DNA from: Micromonospora echinofusca
GTDB taxonomy: Bacteria > Actinomycetota > Actinomycetes > Mycobacteriales > Micromonosporaceae
Assembly (NCBI RefSeq): GCF_900091445.1
Contig: NZ_LT607733.1
Coordinates: 3,798,501-3,862,500 of the forward strand
Direction: 5' to 3'
DNA: 64,000 nt
Below, in pieces: positions 62,927-64,000 of the stretch. Positions within the stretch are counted from its first letter, which is position 1, and every line of letters begins with the position of its first letter. The notes beneath the pieces were generated by a model that worked only from the letters and a program-made list of their open reading frames with translations, had not been told where the DNA came from and did not search any database. A program made the position numbers and the translations under genes.

Positions 62927-64000
62927 TCAGCCCGGCACCTTCGCGAGCTCCCGCTCGCCCGGCGCCGCACCGGATCGGTGCCGGAAGCGCCGCTGGTGCC
63001 CGAGGCCCAGCGCGACGCCGAGCGCCACCAGGACGACGGCGGCCACGGCGACCACCGGGTAGCCGAACACCTCGGCCGCCGCCAGCGCCACGGAGGCCGC
63101 CACGAAGGAGCAGACCAGCCCGAACGACGACAGCACGGTGAAGTCCGTACCGCCCGTGCCGGGCCGGGAATAGTCCATGTTGACCGTGTAGAGCACGACG
63201 TTGGCGATCGTGTAGGCGGCCATGAAGCAGCAGAGCGCGGCAACCGTCCCCGCGAGCGGGGCCCGGCCGTTCATCAGCGGCAGCAGCATCGCCGTGGAGA
63301 GCGCGAGCGCCACTCCCCCGGCCACGAGGACGCGGCCGCGCCCGAACCGGCCGATCGCGGCCCCGGCGAGCAGACCGGCCACGATGGCCGGCAGGCTGGT
63401 CACCACGCCGGTCACCACGCCGATGCGCGCCAGTGACCAGTCCGCGTCCACCAGGGCGGGCGTCACGAGGGCGTACGTCGCGCCGGCGCCGATGTAGACC
63501 GGCGGCACCACGCCGAAGGTCCACCACCGGCAGCCGGGCTGGCCCAGCACCGACAGCAGCGCCCGGTACGCCGCGCCGGCGCTGGCCACGCGGTCGGTGC
63601 GCTCCGGTTCCCGGAACCGCCACACCACCAGCAGCCCGACGGCGGTCAGGGCGGCGAGCAGCAGGATCGCGGGCACCCAGCCGAACCGGTCGTAGACGAC
63701 CACGCAGGCGCCGCCGCCGAGCAGGTTGCCGACGTAGCTCGCGGCGACCTGGATGCCGTTGCCGGTTCCCCGCGAGCGCTCGGAGAGCAGCCGGACGGCG
63801 ACGGCGTCGACGGCGATGTCCTGCGTGGCGGAGAGGAACACGTACGCGACGCAGATCGCCACGACCGGGCCGAGCTGCCCGGCCGGGCGGTCGAACGGCA
63901 GCAGGGCCAGCAGGGCCAGCACCATGCCGCCCTGGAGCACCACCAGCCAGGACCGGTAGTGACCGCGGTGGCGGGAGCCGTACCTGTCGATCACGGGCGC
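62927..64000 (-). CDS. MFS permease, AmpG/RhtX-like (partial)
   Basis: At least 357 residues; the N-terminus lies beyond the right edge of the window. The first residues visible read APVIDRYGSRHRGHYRSW, the conserved loop 2-3 motif of AmpG and RhtX/FptX-type permeases, followed by about 10 hydrophobic segments. RhtX-type members import siderophores; the adjacent iron-regulated operon makes uptake of the ferric siderophore plausible. It ends 39 bp before the iron box and is on the same strand as that operon, but it is upstream of the box and so is not controlled by it in cis. Confidence 0.85.
   Translation of the reverse strand, partial: APVIDRYGSRHRGHYRSWLVVLQGGMVLALLALLPFDRPAGQLGPVVAICVAYVFLSATQDIAVDAVAVRLLSERSRGTGNGIQVAASYVGNLLGGGACVVVYDRFGWVPAILLLAALTAVGLLVVWRFREPERTDRVASAGAAYRALLSVLGQPGCRWWTFGVVPPVYIGAGATYALVTPALVDADWSLARIGVVTGVVTSLPAIVAGLLAGAAIGRFGRGRVLVAGGVALALSTAMLLPLMNGRAPLAGTVAALCCFMAAYTIANVVLYTVNMDYSRPGTGGTDFTVLSSFGLVCSFVAASVALAAAEVFGYPVVAVAAVVLVALGVALGLGHQRRFRHRSGAAPGERELAKVPG

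Overview
The window is very GC-rich actinomycete DNA. Gene content and codon style suggest Micromonosporaceae (Micromonospora/Salinispora-like); that placement is an inference. It holds most of a biosynthetic cluster for an ansamycin-type polyketide primed by 3-amino-5-hydroxybenzoic acid (AHBA), a short unrelated insert, and a desferrioxamine-type siderophore operon at the right end.

Layout. 1-28085 (mostly minus strand): modular type I PKS genes in the order PKS-A (loading module plus modules 1 and 2), an FAD hydroxylase, an O-methyltransferase, PKS-B (module 3) and PKS-C (module 4, cut by the window edge). A type II thioesterase (9805-10566) sits between them on the plus strand. 28334-30167: an unrecognised protein and aminodehydroquinate synthase. 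30292-31482: an ATP-grasp ligase, divergent from three tandem paralogous NRPS-like genes (32565-43874). 44020-45057: an unrecognised protein. 45058-50092: an insert with a decayed transposase, a SWIM/DUF6493-type gene pair and a truncated DinB-type remnant. 50112-55868: the rest of the AHBA pathway (phosphatase, oxidoreductase, AHBA synthase; divergently aminoDHQ dehydratase, a DoxX-like protein, a ROK kinase and an FMN reductase). 56006-62786: a five-gene siderophore operon with an iron box. 62927-64000: a partial MFS permease.

How it works together. The kinase, oxidoreductase/aminotransferase pair, phosphatase, aminoDHQ synthase, aminoDHQ dehydratase and AHBA synthase cover nearly all of the aminoshikimate route. 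AminoDAHP synthase and the chain-releasing amide synthase are not in the window. PKS-A activates AHBA. Reading the domains gives malonate with a retained benzylic alcohol (the module 1 DH has lost its catalytic residues), methylmalonate with full reduction, malonate leaving an alkene, then malonate.

Two features stand out. First, the three NRPS-like proteins each consist of half a condensation domain, then A, PCP and a complete terminal C domain. They are mosaics of one another with a 913-bp block almost identical between two copies, and they suggest aminoacyl decoration of the ansamycin or an amine. Second, a TAGGGGT-type heptamer lies 22-23 bp upstream of a -10-like hexamer at five promoters that would drive PKS-A, PKS-B, the thioesterase, the NRPS operon and the AHBA operon. 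It looks like the operator of a cluster-specific activator not encoded in this window.
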